Source: Corynebacterium sp. KPL1814
GTDB lineage: Bacteria; Actinomycetota; Actinomycetes; Mycobacteriales; Mycobacteriaceae
Assembly (NCBI RefSeq): GCF_000478175.1
Contig: NZ_KI515775.1
Coordinates: 306,894 to 370,893 of the forward strand
DNA: 64,000 bases
Direction of reading: 5' to 3'
Part shown: in pieces, positions 18,006 to 29,197 of the stretch
Numbering within the stretch: position 1 is the first letter of the stretch
Layout of the letters: each line of letters begins with the position of its first letter
The notes under the pieces: generated by a model
Seen by the model: only the letters and a program-made list of their open reading frames with translations
What the model was told of the DNA's origin: nothing
Database searches by the model: none
Made by a program: the position numbers and the translations under genes

Positions 18006-19181
18006 GTGAGCGGCACTGGCGTACCGCTGCGCGAGTTGGCCTTGGTCATCCTCGTTGCAGCGACATTTACCTACCTGACCACCGGCGTAGTGCGATCCTT
18101 TTTGGTCCGCACGGGCCGGGTGGCAGAAATTCGCCTGCGCGATTCCCACTCCCAGCCCACACCCCGCATGGGCGGGCTCGCCATGTTTACCGGCTTTGGC
18201 GCGGCGATATTCCTCGCAGCCCAGCTTCCAGCCTTGACTCGCGGGTTTATGCCCGTCACCCCCGAGATGAGTGCGGTGTTGTGGGCGGCGCTGGCCATCG
18301 TGCTTTTGGGGATTGCCGATGACTACCTGGAACTCGGGGCCCTCATCAAGCTTTTTGGGCAGCTCTTTGCCGCCGCCCTTATGAGTGGCTTGGGACTCAC
18401 GTGGACGCTGCTCTTTATCCCCTTCGGTGGCGGCACCACGGTAGTGCTCGACCAGATTCAAAGCACCCTCCTTACCGCTTTCTTCACGGTCCTTCTCATC
18501 AACGCCATCAACTTCGTTGACGGCCTCGATGGCCTAGCCGCAGGCCTTGGGCTCATCGCGGGCGGCGCTATTCTAATATTCTCGCTGACCGTCCTGCATG
18601 ACCAAGGCGGAGCGGTATCGGCGTATCCACCTGCTATTATCAGCGCCGCTTTGGTGGGAATGTGTGCAGGCTTTTTGCCCCATAACTTTGAACCCTCCCG
18701 AATTTTCATGGGCGATTCCGGCTCTATGCTTATTGGACTCTTGCTCGCTGCGGCCTCCACCTCCGCGTCCGGCAAGATCAACATGTCCCTCTACGGCACC
18801 GTGGACATGGTGGCGCTTATGTCACCTATCCTCGTGGTGATCGCTGCGGTGTTTATTCCAGTCTTAGACCTTGTCTGGGCGGTAATTCGCCGTCTATCCC
18901 AGGGGCGCTCGCCGTTTTCAGCGGATAAGGCGCATATTCACCACCGCCTTTTGTCTCTGGGGCATACGCACCGGCGCACCGTGCTGGTGTTGTACCTCTG
19001 GGTTTCCGCGGTGGCCTTTGGAGCGGTGTCGTTTTCCATCGTGCCAGCCCCGGTGGCGATCGGCCTGTCCATCATGGCGTTATTAGTTGCCTTTGGCGCG
19101 ACGCTGATTCCACTGCGGCAGGGCAAGATTGGTCTCAGGTCGTCGGATGATTGCGTAGTGCGTGACTCACCGAGCGCGTGA
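18006..19181 (+). CDS. wecA: Undecaprenyl-phosphate GlcNAc-1-phosphate transferase (WecA/Rfe family)
   Basis: 391 residues, about 11 membrane helices. This family transfers GlcNAc-1-phosphate to a polyprenyl phosphate; in Corynebacteriales the product primes the arabinogalactan linkage unit. Conserved cytoplasmic loops are GIADDYLELG (Mg-binding aspartates), NAINFVDGLDGLAAG, FMGDSGSMLIG and the substrate-specifying AHIHHRLLSLGHTHR. The GTG start at 18006 has AGAAGGAG upstream. An early HSQPTPRMGG motif also fits the family. It precedes the ATP synthase genes, as in other actinobacteria. Confidence 0.92.
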   Translation: MSGTGVPLRELALVILVAATFTYLTTGVVRSFLVRTGRVAEIRLRDSHSQPTPRMGGLAMFTGFGAAIFLAAQLPALTRGFMPVTPEMSAVLWAALAIVLLGIADDYLELGALIKLFGQLFAAALMSGLGLTWTLLFIPFGGGTTVVLDQIQSTLLTAFFTVLLINAINFVDGLDGLAAGLGLIAGGAILIFSLTVLHDQGGAVSAYPPAIISAALVGMCAGFLPHNFEPSRIFMGDSGSMLIGLLLAAASTSASGKINMSLYGTVDMVALMSPILVVIAAVFIPVLDLVWAVIRRLSQGRSPFSADKAHIHHRLLSLGHTHRRTVLVLYLWVSAVAFGAVSFSIVPAPVAIGLSIMALLVAFGATLIPLRQGKIGLRSSDDCVVRDSPSA

Positions 19182-19191
19182 GGTAGGGTGA

Positions 19192-19623
19192 ATGTCCGTG
19201 AGTGACACAACGGAAAATGCTAATTTCGATGACCCACGCCTGCCGTTGCAGCGTGCCGTAAAGAAAGGGTCTACCGCCCTCGGCATCTTTACCATCATTT
19301 CTCTCGCCGTCTGGGGTGGGGCACAGGGTGTCGCCGGGCTCTGGGGCGTTATCGTCGGCGCTGCCCTCGGCGGTGGCTTTGTCTTGTTTACCGCGCTCTC
19401 AGTGCTTTTTACCGCCCACTCGACGCCCTCAACCACCATCGCGGTGGTATTGGGTGGTTGGCTTATTAAGTTGATCGTGCTTATCGGAGTTCTGGCCATT
19501 ATCCGGGACATGGATTTCTATGACACGTGGGCGCTATTTCTTACCGTCGTCGTAGCGCTCATCGTTACCTTAGGCTCTGAGGTCTGGGCCGTGGTCACCT
19601 CCAGGATTACCTACGTGTCCTGA
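19192..19623 (+). CDS. AtpI-like membrane protein
   Basis: 143 residues with four predicted membrane helices after a 25-residue polar N-terminus. Its size, topology and position just upstream of atpB match the poorly conserved actinobacterial ATP synthase protein I, thought to help c-ring assembly or ion supply. It starts 10 bases after wecA with GAGGTAGGG upstream. A rho-independent terminator follows (19643-19677), so most transcription from here probably does not continue into atpB. Confidence 0.72.
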   Translation: MSVSDTTENANFDDPRLPLQRAVKKGSTALGIFTIISLAVWGGAQGVAGLWGVIVGAALGGGFVLFTALSVLFTAHSTPSTTIAVVLGGWLIKLIVLIGVLAIIRDMDFYDTWALFLTVVVALIVTLGSEVWAVVTSRITYVS

Positions 19624-20063
19624 GTAGGGCAAAAAGAGTTAAGCCGTCGCGCATTGGGATTGCTCGGCGGCCTTTTTATGCCTGCATGCTGGTATTAATG
19701 GAAGTTGGTCACCCCCGAGGAGGTGTGTTGGCCTGAGTGTGTGATCAAATGCACGTTTGTGAATTAAGCAGGAATAGCGCGGTTTTGTATGGCAAAAGGT
19801 GGAAATGGCGCTATCGGGTGTGGCCTATGGGGCCCCCACGTGCAAAAACTGTTGATCCAGCTGATACGATTTGCAACGGGTTACCGCGGGGTTAAGTGTT
19901 GCGCTTGAATCCTGCACGGTAAATCCCTGTCTTGTTCACGCTGATGTGCGACGGAGTCCGTGTTCAAGGCAGAGAGTTTGAGACGTCCATCGCACCACAG
20001 AGGCCAGCTATTGGCTGTGTGGCCCGAACACGGGAGAGAACGCTGAGCGTTACAACATTGGCT
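19624..20063 (+). promoter_or_regulatory. atp operon upstream region
   Basis: 440 bases without a supported gene. After the terminator at 19643-19677 comes an AT-richer segment with a weak CRP-like half match at 19740-19755, a short GC palindrome TGGGGCCCCCA near 19828, and TACGAT at 19865-19870, the best -10 candidate I see. That would give a leader of about 185 bases before atpB. The -35 is not recognisable. Confidence 0.45.
19643..19677 (+). terminator. Rho-independent terminator after the atpI-like gene
   Basis: Stem GCCGTCG (19643-19649) with CGGCGGC (19665-19671), seven pairs including one G-U, a 15-base loop and a tail CTTTTT. Confidence 0.8.
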
Positions 20064-20864
20064 ATGAAAGGGCACTTCCATACGCCCGATCTAGGTGAAG
20101 AATTCTTCCCGGGGCAAATTGATGCCGACCATCTGTTTTTCGGTGACTTCGCCGACGGATGGTTCGCGCTTGATCGCCTGATGCTGATTCGCATTTTGAT
20201 GACGCTAATTGTGGTGATCCTTTTCTGGGCTGCCTTTAAGAACCCTAAGTTGGTTCCTTCTGGCATTCAGAATGTGGGCGAGAACGCGGTCGACTTCGTC
20301 CGCGTCCATATCGCCGAGGACATTTTGGGTAAGAAGGAGGGAAAGCGATTCCTGCCAATTATCGCTAGCATCTTCTTCGCGGTTCTGTTTATGAACGTCG
20401 CGACCGTTATCCCGGGACTTAATGTCTCGCCCAACGGTCGTATTGGTATGCCAATTGTGTTGGCAGCCGTTTCGTACATCGTCATGATTTACGCCGGCGC
20501 CAAGCGCTACGGCTTGGGCAAGTTCATTCGCTCCTCCGTAGTGATTCCGAACTTGCCACCGGCATTGCACCTTTTGGTGGTACCGATTGAGTTCTTCTCT
20601 ACGTTCATTCTGCGACCGGTTACCCTTGCAATTCGTCTCATGGCGAACTTCCTTGCTGGACACATCATCCTGGTTCTTCTCTTCTCTGCTACGAACTTCT
20701 TCTTCTGGCAGCTAAATGGTTGGACCGTCCTGTCTGGGCTGACCGTGGTCTTGGGCTTGGCTATGAGCTTGTTCGAGATTCTGGTTATCTTCTTGCAGGC
20801 GTACATCTTCGCTTTGTTGACGGCGGTGTACATCGAGTTGTCCTTGCACGCTGATTCGCACTAA
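20064..20864 (+). CDS. atpB: ATP synthase Fo subunit a
   Basis: 266 residues from ATG 20064. Subunit a forms the proton half-channels against the c-ring. The N-terminus KGHFHTPDLGEEFFPG matches what I recall of the corynebacterial proteins. The penultimate helix contains RPVTLAIRLMANFLAGH, in which the arginine before LMANFLAGH is the essential stator arginine. A start further upstream (TTG 20058, or the open frame to 19932) cannot be excluded because no good Shine-Dalgarno precedes ATG 20064; GGGAGAG lies about 25 bases away. First gene of atpBEFHAGDC. Confidence 0.93.
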   Translation: MKGHFHTPDLGEEFFPGQIDADHLFFGDFADGWFALDRLMLIRILMTLIVVILFWAAFKNPKLVPSGIQNVGENAVDFVRVHIAEDILGKKEGKRFLPIIASIFFAVLFMNVATVIPGLNVSPNGRIGMPIVLAAVSYIVMIYAGAKRYGLGKFIRSSVVIPNLPPALHLLVVPIEFFSTFILRPVTLAIRLMANFLAGHIILVLLFSATNFFFWQLNGWTVLSGLTVVLGLAMSLFEILVIFLQAYIFALLTAVYIELSLHADSH

Positions 20865-20918
20865 GGACGAGGTCGACGAGCGCGACCGAGTAATCCACCT
20901 AATTACACAACACTGACA

Positions 20919-21208
<290 letters not shown>

Positions 21209-21251
21209 AAGTACGAGTTTTCCAAACCGAAACTTTTAAGACGGGAGACCT

Positions 21252-21821
21252 ATGAATAACGTCGTTTATTTGCTTGCAGCAGAGGGCGAGGAGAACCCAG
21301 GTTCGGGTAGCTTCTCCGTTCTTCTGCCCAAGAACTATGACATTTTCTGGTCTTTGCTGTGCTTCATCGTAATTCTCTGGTTGTTCTGGAAGTTCGTGCT
21401 TCCTCGTTACACCAAGTTGCTCGAAGAGCGTGAAGACCGGATTGAGGGCGGCATGAAGCGCGCTGAGGCCCAGCAGGCCGAGGCCAAAGCTGCTCTAGAA
21501 AAGTACAATGCTCAGCTGGCTGATGCCCGCGCAGAGGCAGCCGAGATCCGCGAGCAGGCGCGCGAGCGCGGCAAGCAGATCGAGGCTGATGCGAAGAGCC
21601 AAGCGGAAGAGGAATCCCGCCGCATCGTCGCCAATGGCGAAAAGCAGTTGGAAGCTTCTCGTGCGCAGGTTGTTACTGAGCTGCGTTCCGAAATGGGGCA
21701 GAACTCCATCAACTTGGCAGAGAAGATTCTGGGCGGCGAGCTTTCTGACGCCTCCAAGAAGTCCTCTACCATCGATGGCTTTTTGTCCGAGCTCGACTCT
21801 GTGGCACCGGCCGGAAAGTAG
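21252..21821 (+). CDS. atpF: ATP synthase Fo subunit b
   Basis: 189 residues. A single N-terminal membrane helix at about 28-48 ([20 protein letters not shown]) is followed by a long charged coiled coil (for example EERIDRI-type heptads and many Ala/Glu/Gln). It forms the peripheral stalk with subunit delta. GGGAG lies 6 bases before the ATG. It follows atpE by 43 bases and precedes atpH by 6. Confidence 0.94.
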   Translation: MNNVVYLLAAEGEENPGSGSFSVLLPKNYDIFWSLLCFIVILWLFWKFVLPRYTKLLEEREDRIEGGMKRAEAQQAEAKAALEKYNAQLADARAEAAEIREQARERGKQIEADAKSQAEEESRRIVANGEKQLEASRAQVVTELRSEMGQNSINLAEKILGGELSDASKKSSTIDGFLSELDSVAPAGK

Positions 21822-21827
21822 GCAACT

Positions 21828-22643
21828 ATGAAGGCAGCTAGCCGCGAAGCACTCGCGAACTCACAATCCCGTGTGGATGAAATCCTCGCTGGCGATAAGA
21901 ACGTCGCTAGTGCAGTCCAAGCGGGCCTGGACATTTTTGAGGTCGTCGACGTTCTCGATGGGGACCGCGAATTGCGTGTGTCCTTCATTGACGTTGCGGC
22001 CCCGGCCGAAGCACGCAAGTCCTTGGCCGAGAATCTCTTTGGCTCCAAGGTTTCTGCCGGTGCTTTGAGCATCTTGCAGGAAGCTGCGGCGAACCAGTGG
22101 TCTTCGCCAAAGGACTTCGTCAACGGGCTTGTATCCTTGGGTCGCCGCGCATTGCTGCGCGCCGCCGAGGCGCAGGGCCAATTGGGCCAGGTCGAAGACG
22201 AGCTTTTCCGCTTGGCGCAGATTCTGGACCGCGAGGGCGAGCTTACCCAGCTGCTTTCCGATCGAACTGCTGAATCCGCACGCAAGCGCGGATTGCTGGC
22301 AAACGTGCTCTACGGCAAGGTGACGATGTTTACTGAAGCGCTCGCGCTGCAGGCCATTAGCCGCCCAGAGCAGAACCCCATTGATGACGTAGCGGGATTG
22401 GCCGATACTGCAGCAGCCCTGCAGGATCGCACCATCGCGCGCGTGGTCGCTGCGGGTGAATTGAATGAAGGCCAGCAGGCAGTACTCGCTGAGAAGCTGG
22501 GCAAAATTTATGGTCGTGCGATGTCCATTCACTCTGAGGTTGACACCAGCCTCCTCGGTGGCATGCGCATCCGCGTCGGCGATGAAATCATCGACGGTTC
22601 GACGGCAGGCAAGATTGCCCGCTTCCGCGCCCAGATGGTGTAG
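21828..22643 (+). CDS. atpH: ATP synthase F1 subunit delta
   Basis: 271 residues, the longer actinobacterial form. It links the peripheral stalk to the top of the alpha3beta3 head. The C-terminal signature appears as SEVDTSLLGGMRIRVGDEIIDGS, in two adjoining pieces: VDTSLLGGMRIRVG and DEIIDGS. It starts 6 bases after atpF. An N-terminal helical domain (residues 1-110) is followed by the family domain. Confidence 0.94.
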   Translation: MKAASREALANSQSRVDEILAGDKNVASAVQAGLDIFEVVDVLDGDRELRVSFIDVAAPAEARKSLAENLFGSKVSAGALSILQEAAANQWSSPKDFVNGLVSLGRRALLRAAEAQGQLGQVEDELFRLAQILDREGELTQLLSDRTAESARKRGLLANVLYGKVTMFTEALALQAISRPEQNPIDDVAGLADTAAALQDRTIARVVAAGELNEGQQAVLAEKLGKIYGRAMSIHSEVDTSLLGGMRIRVGDEIIDGSTAGKIARFRAQMV

Positions 22644-22703
22644 CCGAAACGACAGAAACGAATTAAGTAAGTGCTGGAAGATACTACCGAGAGCAGGAAG
22701 AAC

Positions 22704-24344
22704 ATGGCGGAGCTGACGATCTCCTCCGACGAGATCCGTAGTGCGATTGCGAACTACACCTCGAGCTACTCCGCGGAGGCCTCCCGTGAGGAGGTCGGCG
22801 TGGTCATTTCGGCAGCTGACGGTATTGCGCAGGTTTCTGGCCTGCCGTCCGTTATGGCGAATGAGCTGCTCGAGTTCCCCGGCGGCGTAATTGGCGTCGC
22901 ACAGAACCTTGACACCAATTCCATTGGTGTCGTGGTGCTGGGTAACTACGAGTCCCTCAAGGAGGGCGACGAGGTTAAGAGGACCGGCGAGGTCCTTTCC
23001 ATCCCTGTGGGCGAGGACTTCCTCGGCCGCGTTATTAACCCACTGGGCCAGCCCATCGACGGCTTGGGCCCAATCGAAAGCGAAGAGGAGCGCGTCCTCG
23101 AGTTGCAGGCACCTTCCGTGCTGCAGCGTCAGCCGGTTGAAGAGCCAATGCAGACCGGCATCAAGGCTATCGATGCGATGACCCCGATCGGCCGTGGTCA
23201 GCGTCAGCTGATCATTGGTGACCGTAAGACCGGAAAGACCGCGGTGACCATCGATACCATTTTGAACCAGAAGGCTAACTGGGAGTCTGGCGACAAGGAC
23301 AAGCAGGTCCGTTGTATTTACGTCGCCATCGGTCAGAAGGGCTCGACCATCGCCAGCGTGCGCCGTACCCTTGAGGAGCACGGCGCGCTGGATTACACCA
23401 CCATCGTGGCGGCCCCAGCTTCTGATTCCGCCGGCTACAAGTGGCTGGCACCGTTCTCCGGTGCTGCATTGGGCCAGCAGTGGATGTACCAGGGCAACCA
23501 CGTCCTGGTTATCTACGATGACCTGACCAAGCAGGCTGAGGCGTACCGCGCAATTTCGCTGTTGCTGCGCCGCCCGCCGGGACGCGAGGCCTACCCAGGC
23601 GACGTCTTCTACCTGCACTCCCGCTTGCTGGAGCGCGCTGCCAAGCTTTCCGATGACATGGGTGCCGGTTCTATGACCGCACTGCCCATCATCGAAACCA
23701 AGGCTAATGACGTCAGTGCCTTTATTCCGACCAACGTCATTTCCATTACTGACGGTCAGGTCTTCTTGGAGTCCGACCTCTTCAACCAGGGTGTTCGCCC
23801 GGCTATTAACGTCGGTGTGTCCGTCTCCCGTGTTGGTGGTGCGGCCCAGACCAAGGGTATGAAGAAGGTTGCGGGTAACCTCCGTCTCGACCTGGCTGCA
23901 TACCGTGACCTGCAGGCATTCGCAGCTTTCGCCTCCGACCTTGACTCTGCGTCCAAGGCGCAGCTGGAGCGCGGCTCCCGCCTGGTCGAGCTGCTGAAGC
24001 AGTCCGAATCCTCGCCGCAGCCGGTGGAATACCAGATGGTATCCATTTACCTCGCCGAGGCAGGCATCTTCGACGTCGTTCCCGTCGAAGACGTTCGCCG
24101 CTTCGAGGCCGAGGTGCACGAGTACCTCAACGCCAATACTCCAGAGGTCTTTGAGCAGATTGCCGGCGGCAAGGCGCTGAGCGATGAGTCCAAGGAAGCA
24201 CTCGAGGCTGCGGCCAAGGAGTTCGCTCCTACGTTCCGTACCTCTGAGGGCCACAACTTGGGCACCGAAGCGCCTGTGGATCCTTTGGATGAAAATGACG
24301 TGAAAAGCACCGAGCTCAACGTCTCCCGGAAGACGGCTAAGTAG
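22704..24344 (+). CDS. atpA: ATP synthase F1 subunit alpha
   Basis: 546 residues from ATG 22704, which has AGGAAG 5 bases upstream; the open frame to 22671 lacks homology. It is the regulatory nucleotide-binding subunit. Walker A is [10 protein letters not shown] at about residues 174-183; [11 protein letters not shown] holds Walker B, and the signature [13 protein letters not shown] is present. A C-terminal extension of about 25 residues (from [12 protein letters not shown]) is typical of actinobacterial alpha subunits. Confidence 0.98.
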   Translation: MAELTISSDEIRSAIANYTSSYSAEASREEVGVVISAADGIAQVSGLPSVMANELLEFPGGVIGVAQNLDTNSIGVVVLGNYESLKEGDEVKRTGEVLSIPVGEDFLGRVINPLGQPIDGLGPIESEEERVLELQAPSVLQRQPVEEPMQTGIKAIDAMTPIGRGQRQLIIGDRKTGKTAVTIDTILNQKANWESGDKDKQVRCIYVAIGQKGSTIASVRRTLEEHGALDYTTIVAAPASDSAGYKWLAPFSGAALGQQWMYQGNHVLVIYDDLTKQAEAYRAISLLLRRPPGREAYPGDVFYLHSRLLERAAKLSDDMGAGSMTALPIIETKANDVSAFIPTNVISITDGQVFLESDLFNQGVRPAINVGVSVSRVGGAAQTKGMKKVAGNLRLDLAAYRDLQAFAAFASDLDSASKAQLERGSRLVELLKQSESSPQPVEYQMVSIYLAEAGIFDVVPVEDVRRFEAEVHEYLNANTPEVFEQIAGGKALSDESKEALEAAAKEFAPTFRTSEGHNLGTEAPVDPLDENDVKSTELNVSRKTAK

Positions 24345-24394
24345 AGTTCAGCTCTCGTAATTAACCGTCTATATGAAAGAAGGGAGGAGAAACG

Positions 24395-25384
24395 ATGGCT
24401 AATCTTCGCGAATTACGCGACCGCATTCGGTCCGTGAACTCGACTAAGAAGATCACTAAAGCCCAGGAGCTCATTGCTACCTCGCGCATTACCAAAGCGC
24501 AGGCTCGGGTGGAAGCCTCTCAGCCGTATGCGACTGAGCTGACCAATGTCATGAACAGGTTGGCTGCAGCGTCGACGCTAGAGCACCCTATGCTGCGCGA
24601 GCGTGAAGACGGCAACGTCGCCGCGATTCTCGTAATCACCTCTGACCGAGGCATGTGCGGTGGCTACAACAACAACGTCTTCAAAAAGGCAGCCCAGCTC
24701 AAGGCCCTCCTCGAAAGCAAGGGCTACGAGGTAGTTCGCTACGTCACCGGCAGCAAGGGCATCGGCCACTACAACTTCCGCGAGGAAGCGGTAGCGGGCA
24801 GCTGGGATGGTTTCTCTCAGGATCCAACCTGGGAGGGCACCCACGATGTGCGTCGCCACATGATCGATGGCTTCGTTGCTGGTTCTAAGGGCACTACCAA
24901 GGGCCGCGAGGGCCTGCATGCGGAAGGTGAAGGCGCAGGTGTTACCGGCTTTGACCAGGTGCATGTGGTCTACACCGAGTTTGAGTCCATGCTGACTCAA
25001 ACCGCGCGTGCGCAGCAGCTATTGCCTGTTGAGCCGGTAGTGCAGGGCGAGGAGTACGAGATGGGTGACTCCGCACTGGAGGATCCGGAGCCGACGGAAA
25101 ACATTTCCGCGGACTTCGAATTCGAGCCGGACGCGGATACCCTGATGGAAGCGCTGCTTCCGCAGTACGTCTCGCGTATCCTGTTTGCTATGTTCTTGGA
25201 GGCTTCGGCTTCCGAGTCCGCTGCACGCCGTACAGCTATGAAATCTGCTACTGACAACGCAACCGAGATTGCCAATGACCTATCTCGTGTGGCCAACCAG
25301 GCCCGTCAGGCACAGATTACCCAGGAAATTTCAGAGATCGTCGGTGGCGCTGGCGCGCTATCTGACAGCGCAGAAAGTGACTAG
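24395..25384 (+). CDS. atpG: ATP synthase F1 subunit gamma
   Basis: 329 residues. The rotor shaft: the N-terminal helix begins ANLRELRDRIRSVNSTKKITKAQ and the C-terminal helix pairs with it (ATEIANDLSRVANQARQAQITQEISEI, given in parts). It is about 35 residues longer than E. coli gamma, with acidic loops around residues 215-245 (EEYEMGDSALEDPEPTE), as in other Corynebacteriales. A strong AAGGGAGGAG precedes the start. Confidence 0.96.
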   Translation: MANLRELRDRIRSVNSTKKITKAQELIATSRITKAQARVEASQPYATELTNVMNRLAAASTLEHPMLREREDGNVAAILVITSDRGMCGGYNNNVFKKAAQLKALLESKGYEVVRYVTGSKGIGHYNFREEAVAGSWDGFSQDPTWEGTHDVRRHMIDGFVAGSKGTTKGREGLHAEGEGAGVTGFDQVHVVYTEFESMLTQTARAQQLLPVEPVVQGEEYEMGDSALEDPEPTENISADFEFEPDADTLMEALLPQYVSRILFAMFLEASASESAARRTAMKSATDNATEIANDLSRVANQARQAQITQEISEIVGGAGALSDSAESD

Positions 25385-26833
<1,449 letters not shown>

Positions 26834-26843
26834 GGAGAGGCAC

Positions 26844-27218
26844 ATGGCTGACATCACCGCCGAATTGGTTTCCGTCGAGCGCTCATTGTGGTCTGGTCAG
26901 GCCTCCATAGTGACGGCTGAGACCACCGAGGGTGAGATCGGCGTGCTTCCCGGTCACGAGCCTGTGATCGGTCAATTGATCGACAATGGCGTAGTGACCA
27001 TCCACCCAGTCGATGGCGCGCGGCGCGTTGCCGCCGTCCAGGGTGGCTTCCTCTCCGTTACCCAGGACAAGATTACCGTCCTCGCTGATTGGGCCATCTG
27101 GTCCGATGAGGTGGATGAGGCCAAGGCGGAAGAGGATTCCTCTTCGGCTCATGAGCTCACCAAGTCCCGCGGTGAGGCTGCATTGCGTGCACTTCGCCGC
27201 GCAGCAAAGGCTGAATAA
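26844..27218 (+). CDS. atpC: ATP synthase F1 subunit epsilon
   Basis: 124 residues. The beta-sandwich domain has [13 protein letters not shown] and [16 protein letters not shown], and the C-terminal part is a short Ala/Arg/Glu helix. The subunit couples rotation and can inhibit ATP hydrolysis. GGGAGAGG lies just before the start and the gene follows atpD by 10 bases. It is the last gene of the operon; a terminator follows at 27269-27301. Confidence 0.96.
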   Translation: MADITAELVSVERSLWSGQASIVTAETTEGEIGVLPGHEPVIGQLIDNGVVTIHPVDGARRVAAVQGGFLSVTQDKITVLADWAIWSDEVDEAKAEEDSSSAHELTKSRGEAALRALRRAAKAE

Positions 27219-27268
27219 ACCTTGGATTGGTAGGAGAGGGCAGCAATAGCCGCCCTTCCTGCTCTCAG

Positions 27269-27301
27269 AAAAGCGCACTGGATTTATCCGGTGCGCTTTT
27301 T
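27269..27301 (+). terminator. Rho-independent terminator of the atp operon
   Basis: AAAAGCGCACTGGA pairs with TCCGGTGCGCTTTT around a TTTA loop, with one G-U pair, and ends in a run of five T. Confidence 0.9.
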
Positions 27302-27400
27302 CACGTTTTCTTTGCCTTTTCTTATTGGCGCAGAGGAGGAATCAGGCGCTACAATCCAAATAGTTGTTCTTTCACTAACCAAGGATGGCGTGTGGAGCCC

Positions 27401-27880
27401 ATGAATTCGACGGTTATCTCGGTGGTCCTGTGGGCCTTAGCGTTGGTGGTATTGCTAGTTGTTCTGCTGGCGGCCCTGCGATTTTTTACTCTGCGCTCGC
27501 GCGGAACCGCAGTGTTGTTGCGCTCAATGCCGGCGAAGGATAGCTTTTCCTGGCGCCATGGCGTGCTGCGTTATACCGGCGAAGTCGTGGAATACTTCAA
27601 ACTGCGCTCTGTATTTCCGCGCTATAACCTGTGGTTTAATCGCCTCGACATCACCATTTTGAACTCCCGTTCTTTGGATGATGACGAGGCTTCTTTCATG
27701 TCTGATGCCACCGAGGTGGTGCACTTTAGCACCGGGGATGCGGAATACGAGCTGGCTTCCGATTCCCGCGGGATCATGGCTTTCGAAGCTTGGGTCGAGG
27801 CTGCGCCGTCCAAGCGGCAACAGCGCTTTGATTACAAGCAGTTGCGGGAGCGAGCCACCCGGCAGTCCAAGCGCCAATAG
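27401..27880 (+). CDS. DUF2550 family membrane-anchored protein
   Basis: 159 residues. One N-terminal membrane helix (about residues 5-27) is followed by a soluble PH-like domain of about 120 residues with RWNL-type segments (FPRYNLWFNRLDITILNSR). The family is found in actinobacteria directly behind atpC and has no assigned function. I chose ATG 27401; a GTG at 27392 in the same frame is possible. The C-terminus is basic (RATRQSKRQ). Confidence 0.75.
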   Translation: MNSTVISVVLWALALVVLLVVLLAALRFFTLRSRGTAVLLRSMPAKDSFSWRHGVLRYTGEVVEYFKLRSVFPRYNLWFNRLDITILNSRSLDDDEASFMSDATEVVHFSTGDAEYELASDSRGIMAFEAWVEAAPSKRQQRFDYKQLRERATRQSKRQ

Positions 27881-27888
27881 CAACAGGC

Positions 27889-27894
27889 TAGGGT
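27889..27894 (+). promoter_or_regulatory. -10 element of a leaderless nucS promoter
   Basis: TAGGGT, 7 bases before the nucS ATG; no Shine-Dalgarno between. Confidence 0.5.
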
Positions 27895-27901
27895 AGTAGC
27901 C

Positions 27902-28594
27902 ATGCGCTTAGTAATCGCCCGTTGTTCAGTTGATTACGTGGGACGGCTCGACGCCCACCTTCCCTTGGCGGACCGCCTGCTCATCGTCAAGGCAGACGGC
28001 TCGGTATCGGTGCATGCCGATGACCGCGCGTATAAGCCCCTGAATTGGATGACCCCGCCGTGCACGGTGCAGGAATCCGTCATCGAGGACGTCGATGGCA
28101 ATGACACCGGTGAAGTTTTATGGCTTGTGGAAAACCCGAAGGGCGAGCAATTGCGCATCACCATTGCGGAAATCCACGAGGACATCTCCTATGACATGGG
28201 CGAAGATCCAGGCCTAGTAAAAGACGGTGTGGAGGCGCACCTACAGGAACTTTTGGCCGAAAAGATCGACACATTGGGCTCCGATTTCACCCTCGTGCGA
28301 CGCGAGTATCCCACGGCCATTGGCCCGGTAGACATCATGGCAAAAGATGCCGATAACCGGAATGTTGCTGTGGAGGTCAAGCGCCGCGGTGGTATCGACG
28401 GGGTCGAGCAGCTAACCCGCTACCTGGAACTGCTCAATCGTGACGAGTTAATTGCCCCAGTATCTGGCATCTTTGCGGCGCAAGAAATCAAGCCACAGGC
28501 CCGGACGCTGGCCGAAGACCGCGGGATCCGGTGCGTGGTCTTGGATTACCAAGAGTTGCGCGGACTCGAATCTAAAGAATTGCGGTTGTTTTAA
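27902..28594 (+). CDS. nucS: Endonuclease NucS (non-canonical mismatch repair)
   Basis: 230 residues, full length. NucS/EndoMS cuts DNA at mismatches and replaces MutS/MutL in most actinobacteria. The N-terminal DNA-binding/dimer domain begins [16 protein letters not shown]. The C-terminal RecB-like nuclease core carries [16 protein letters not shown], then [20 protein letters not shown], which supply the D and E-x-K catalytic residues. The stop codon shares one base with the start of the next gene (TAATG), a zinc-finger protein that may be a partner. The C-terminal LRLF tail resembles a beta-clamp binding peptide, as known for NucS. Confidence 0.95.
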   Translation: MRLVIARCSVDYVGRLDAHLPLADRLLIVKADGSVSVHADDRAYKPLNWMTPPCTVQESVIEDVDGNDTGEVLWLVENPKGEQLRITIAEIHEDISYDMGEDPGLVKDGVEAHLQELLAEKIDTLGSDFTLVRREYPTAIGPVDIMAKDADNRNVAVEVKRRGGIDGVEQLTRYLELLNRDELIAPVSGIFAAQEIKPQARTLAEDRGIRCVVLDYQELRGLESKELRLF

Positions 28595-28878
28595 TGCCAC
28601 GGCGAAATAGGCGAAAACCACAGGAATTTCGGCCGTTGCCCAGGGACGGCTCTACCTTCTTCGGATCGCAGACGGTCGAGGGCCCGAGCTGGACGCACGG
28701 AGAGCCCTATATCATGCGGCATATTGGCTCCGCGCGGGCGCAGAAATTCTATATCTGCCCGGGGTGTAACCAAAATATTCCGCCTGGGGTAGCCCACATC
28801 GTCGCCTGGCCGCGCGATACCGGCAGGCAGGGCGATGACCGCCGCCATTGGCACCGGCACTGCTGGGAGCGAAGGTAG
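28594..28878 (+). CDS. Small zinc-finger-like protein co-translated with NucS
   Basis: 94 residues. The basic N-terminus (PRRNRRKPQEF) is followed by YICPGCNQNIPPGVAHIVAW and RRHWHRHCW. The spacing C-x2-C ... H ... H-x3-H-x2-C resembles a treble-clef or HNH-like zinc site. From memory, similar small proteins follow nucS in other actinobacteria, sometimes labelled ATP/GTP-binding without evidence. Its ATG overlaps the nucS stop by one base, so both are made from one message. Function unknown; a role in DNA repair with NucS is an inference from coupling and a nucleic-acid-type zinc motif. Confidence 0.8.
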   Translation: MPRRNRRKPQEFRPLPRDGSTFFGSQTVEGPSWTHGEPYIMRHIGSARAQKFYICPGCNQNIPPGVAHIVAWPRDTGRQGDDRRHWHRHCWERR

Positions 28879-28881
28879 ACT
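28876..28881 (+). promoter_or_regulatory. Possible -10 element for the thiamine-binding-like gene
   Basis: TAGACT ends 7 bases before ATG 28889, with no Shine-Dalgarno. It overlaps the stop codon of the preceding gene, so chance is possible. Confidence 0.4.
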
Positions 28882-28888
28882 TGCGGGC

Positions 28889-29197
28889 ATGATTGTTGCA
28901 TTTTCAGTAGCACCCGCAGTGGTGGATAATGACTCCGGCGAGATGGCCGATGCCGTGGCGGAGGCGGTCCGCGTGGTGCGAGAATCTGGCCTACCTAATG
29001 AAACCAACGCCATGTTCACCCTTTTAGAAGGCGAGTGGGACGAGGTTTTTGGCACTATCAAGAAGGCCACCGATGCGGTGCGTGCGGTATCGCCGCGCAC
29101 CTCGTTAGTTATTAAGGCCGACATCCGCGAAGGCGTGACGAATCAACTGACAGATAAAGTAGACGCCGTGAATCGGCGTTTAGCTAAGGAGGATTAA
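28889..29197 (+). CDS. MTH1187/thiamine-binding family protein
   Basis: 102 residues, beginning MIVAFSVAPAVVDNDSGEMAD. Short ferredoxin-like proteins of this family (PF01910) bind thiamine or precursors in some species. Conserved features are the N-terminal strand FSVAP, the ESGLPNETNAMFTLLEGEWDEVF centre (given as ESGLPNETNAMFTLLEGEWD) and the C-terminal strand. The frame is open further upstream through the zinc-finger gene, but the homology begins here. The stop overlaps the next ATG by one base. The ligand is not shown by sequence. Confidence 0.75.
   Translation: MIVAFSVAPAVVDNDSGEMADAVAEAVRVVRESGLPNETNAMFTLLEGEWDEVFGTIKKATDAVRAVSPRTSLVIKADIREGVTNQLTDKVDAVNRRLAKED

Noticed and set aside
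19740..19755. CRP/GlxR-like box TGTGATCAAATGCACG upstream of atpB
   Set aside because: Only the half sites match; three consensus positions differ, and it lies about 320 bases before atpB.
21861..24254. 797-codon open frame on the minus strand across atpH and atpA
   Set aside because: It is the antisense shadow of two strongly conserved ATP synthase genes whose codon bias leaves that frame open. It has no ribosome-binding site and no recognisable domain.
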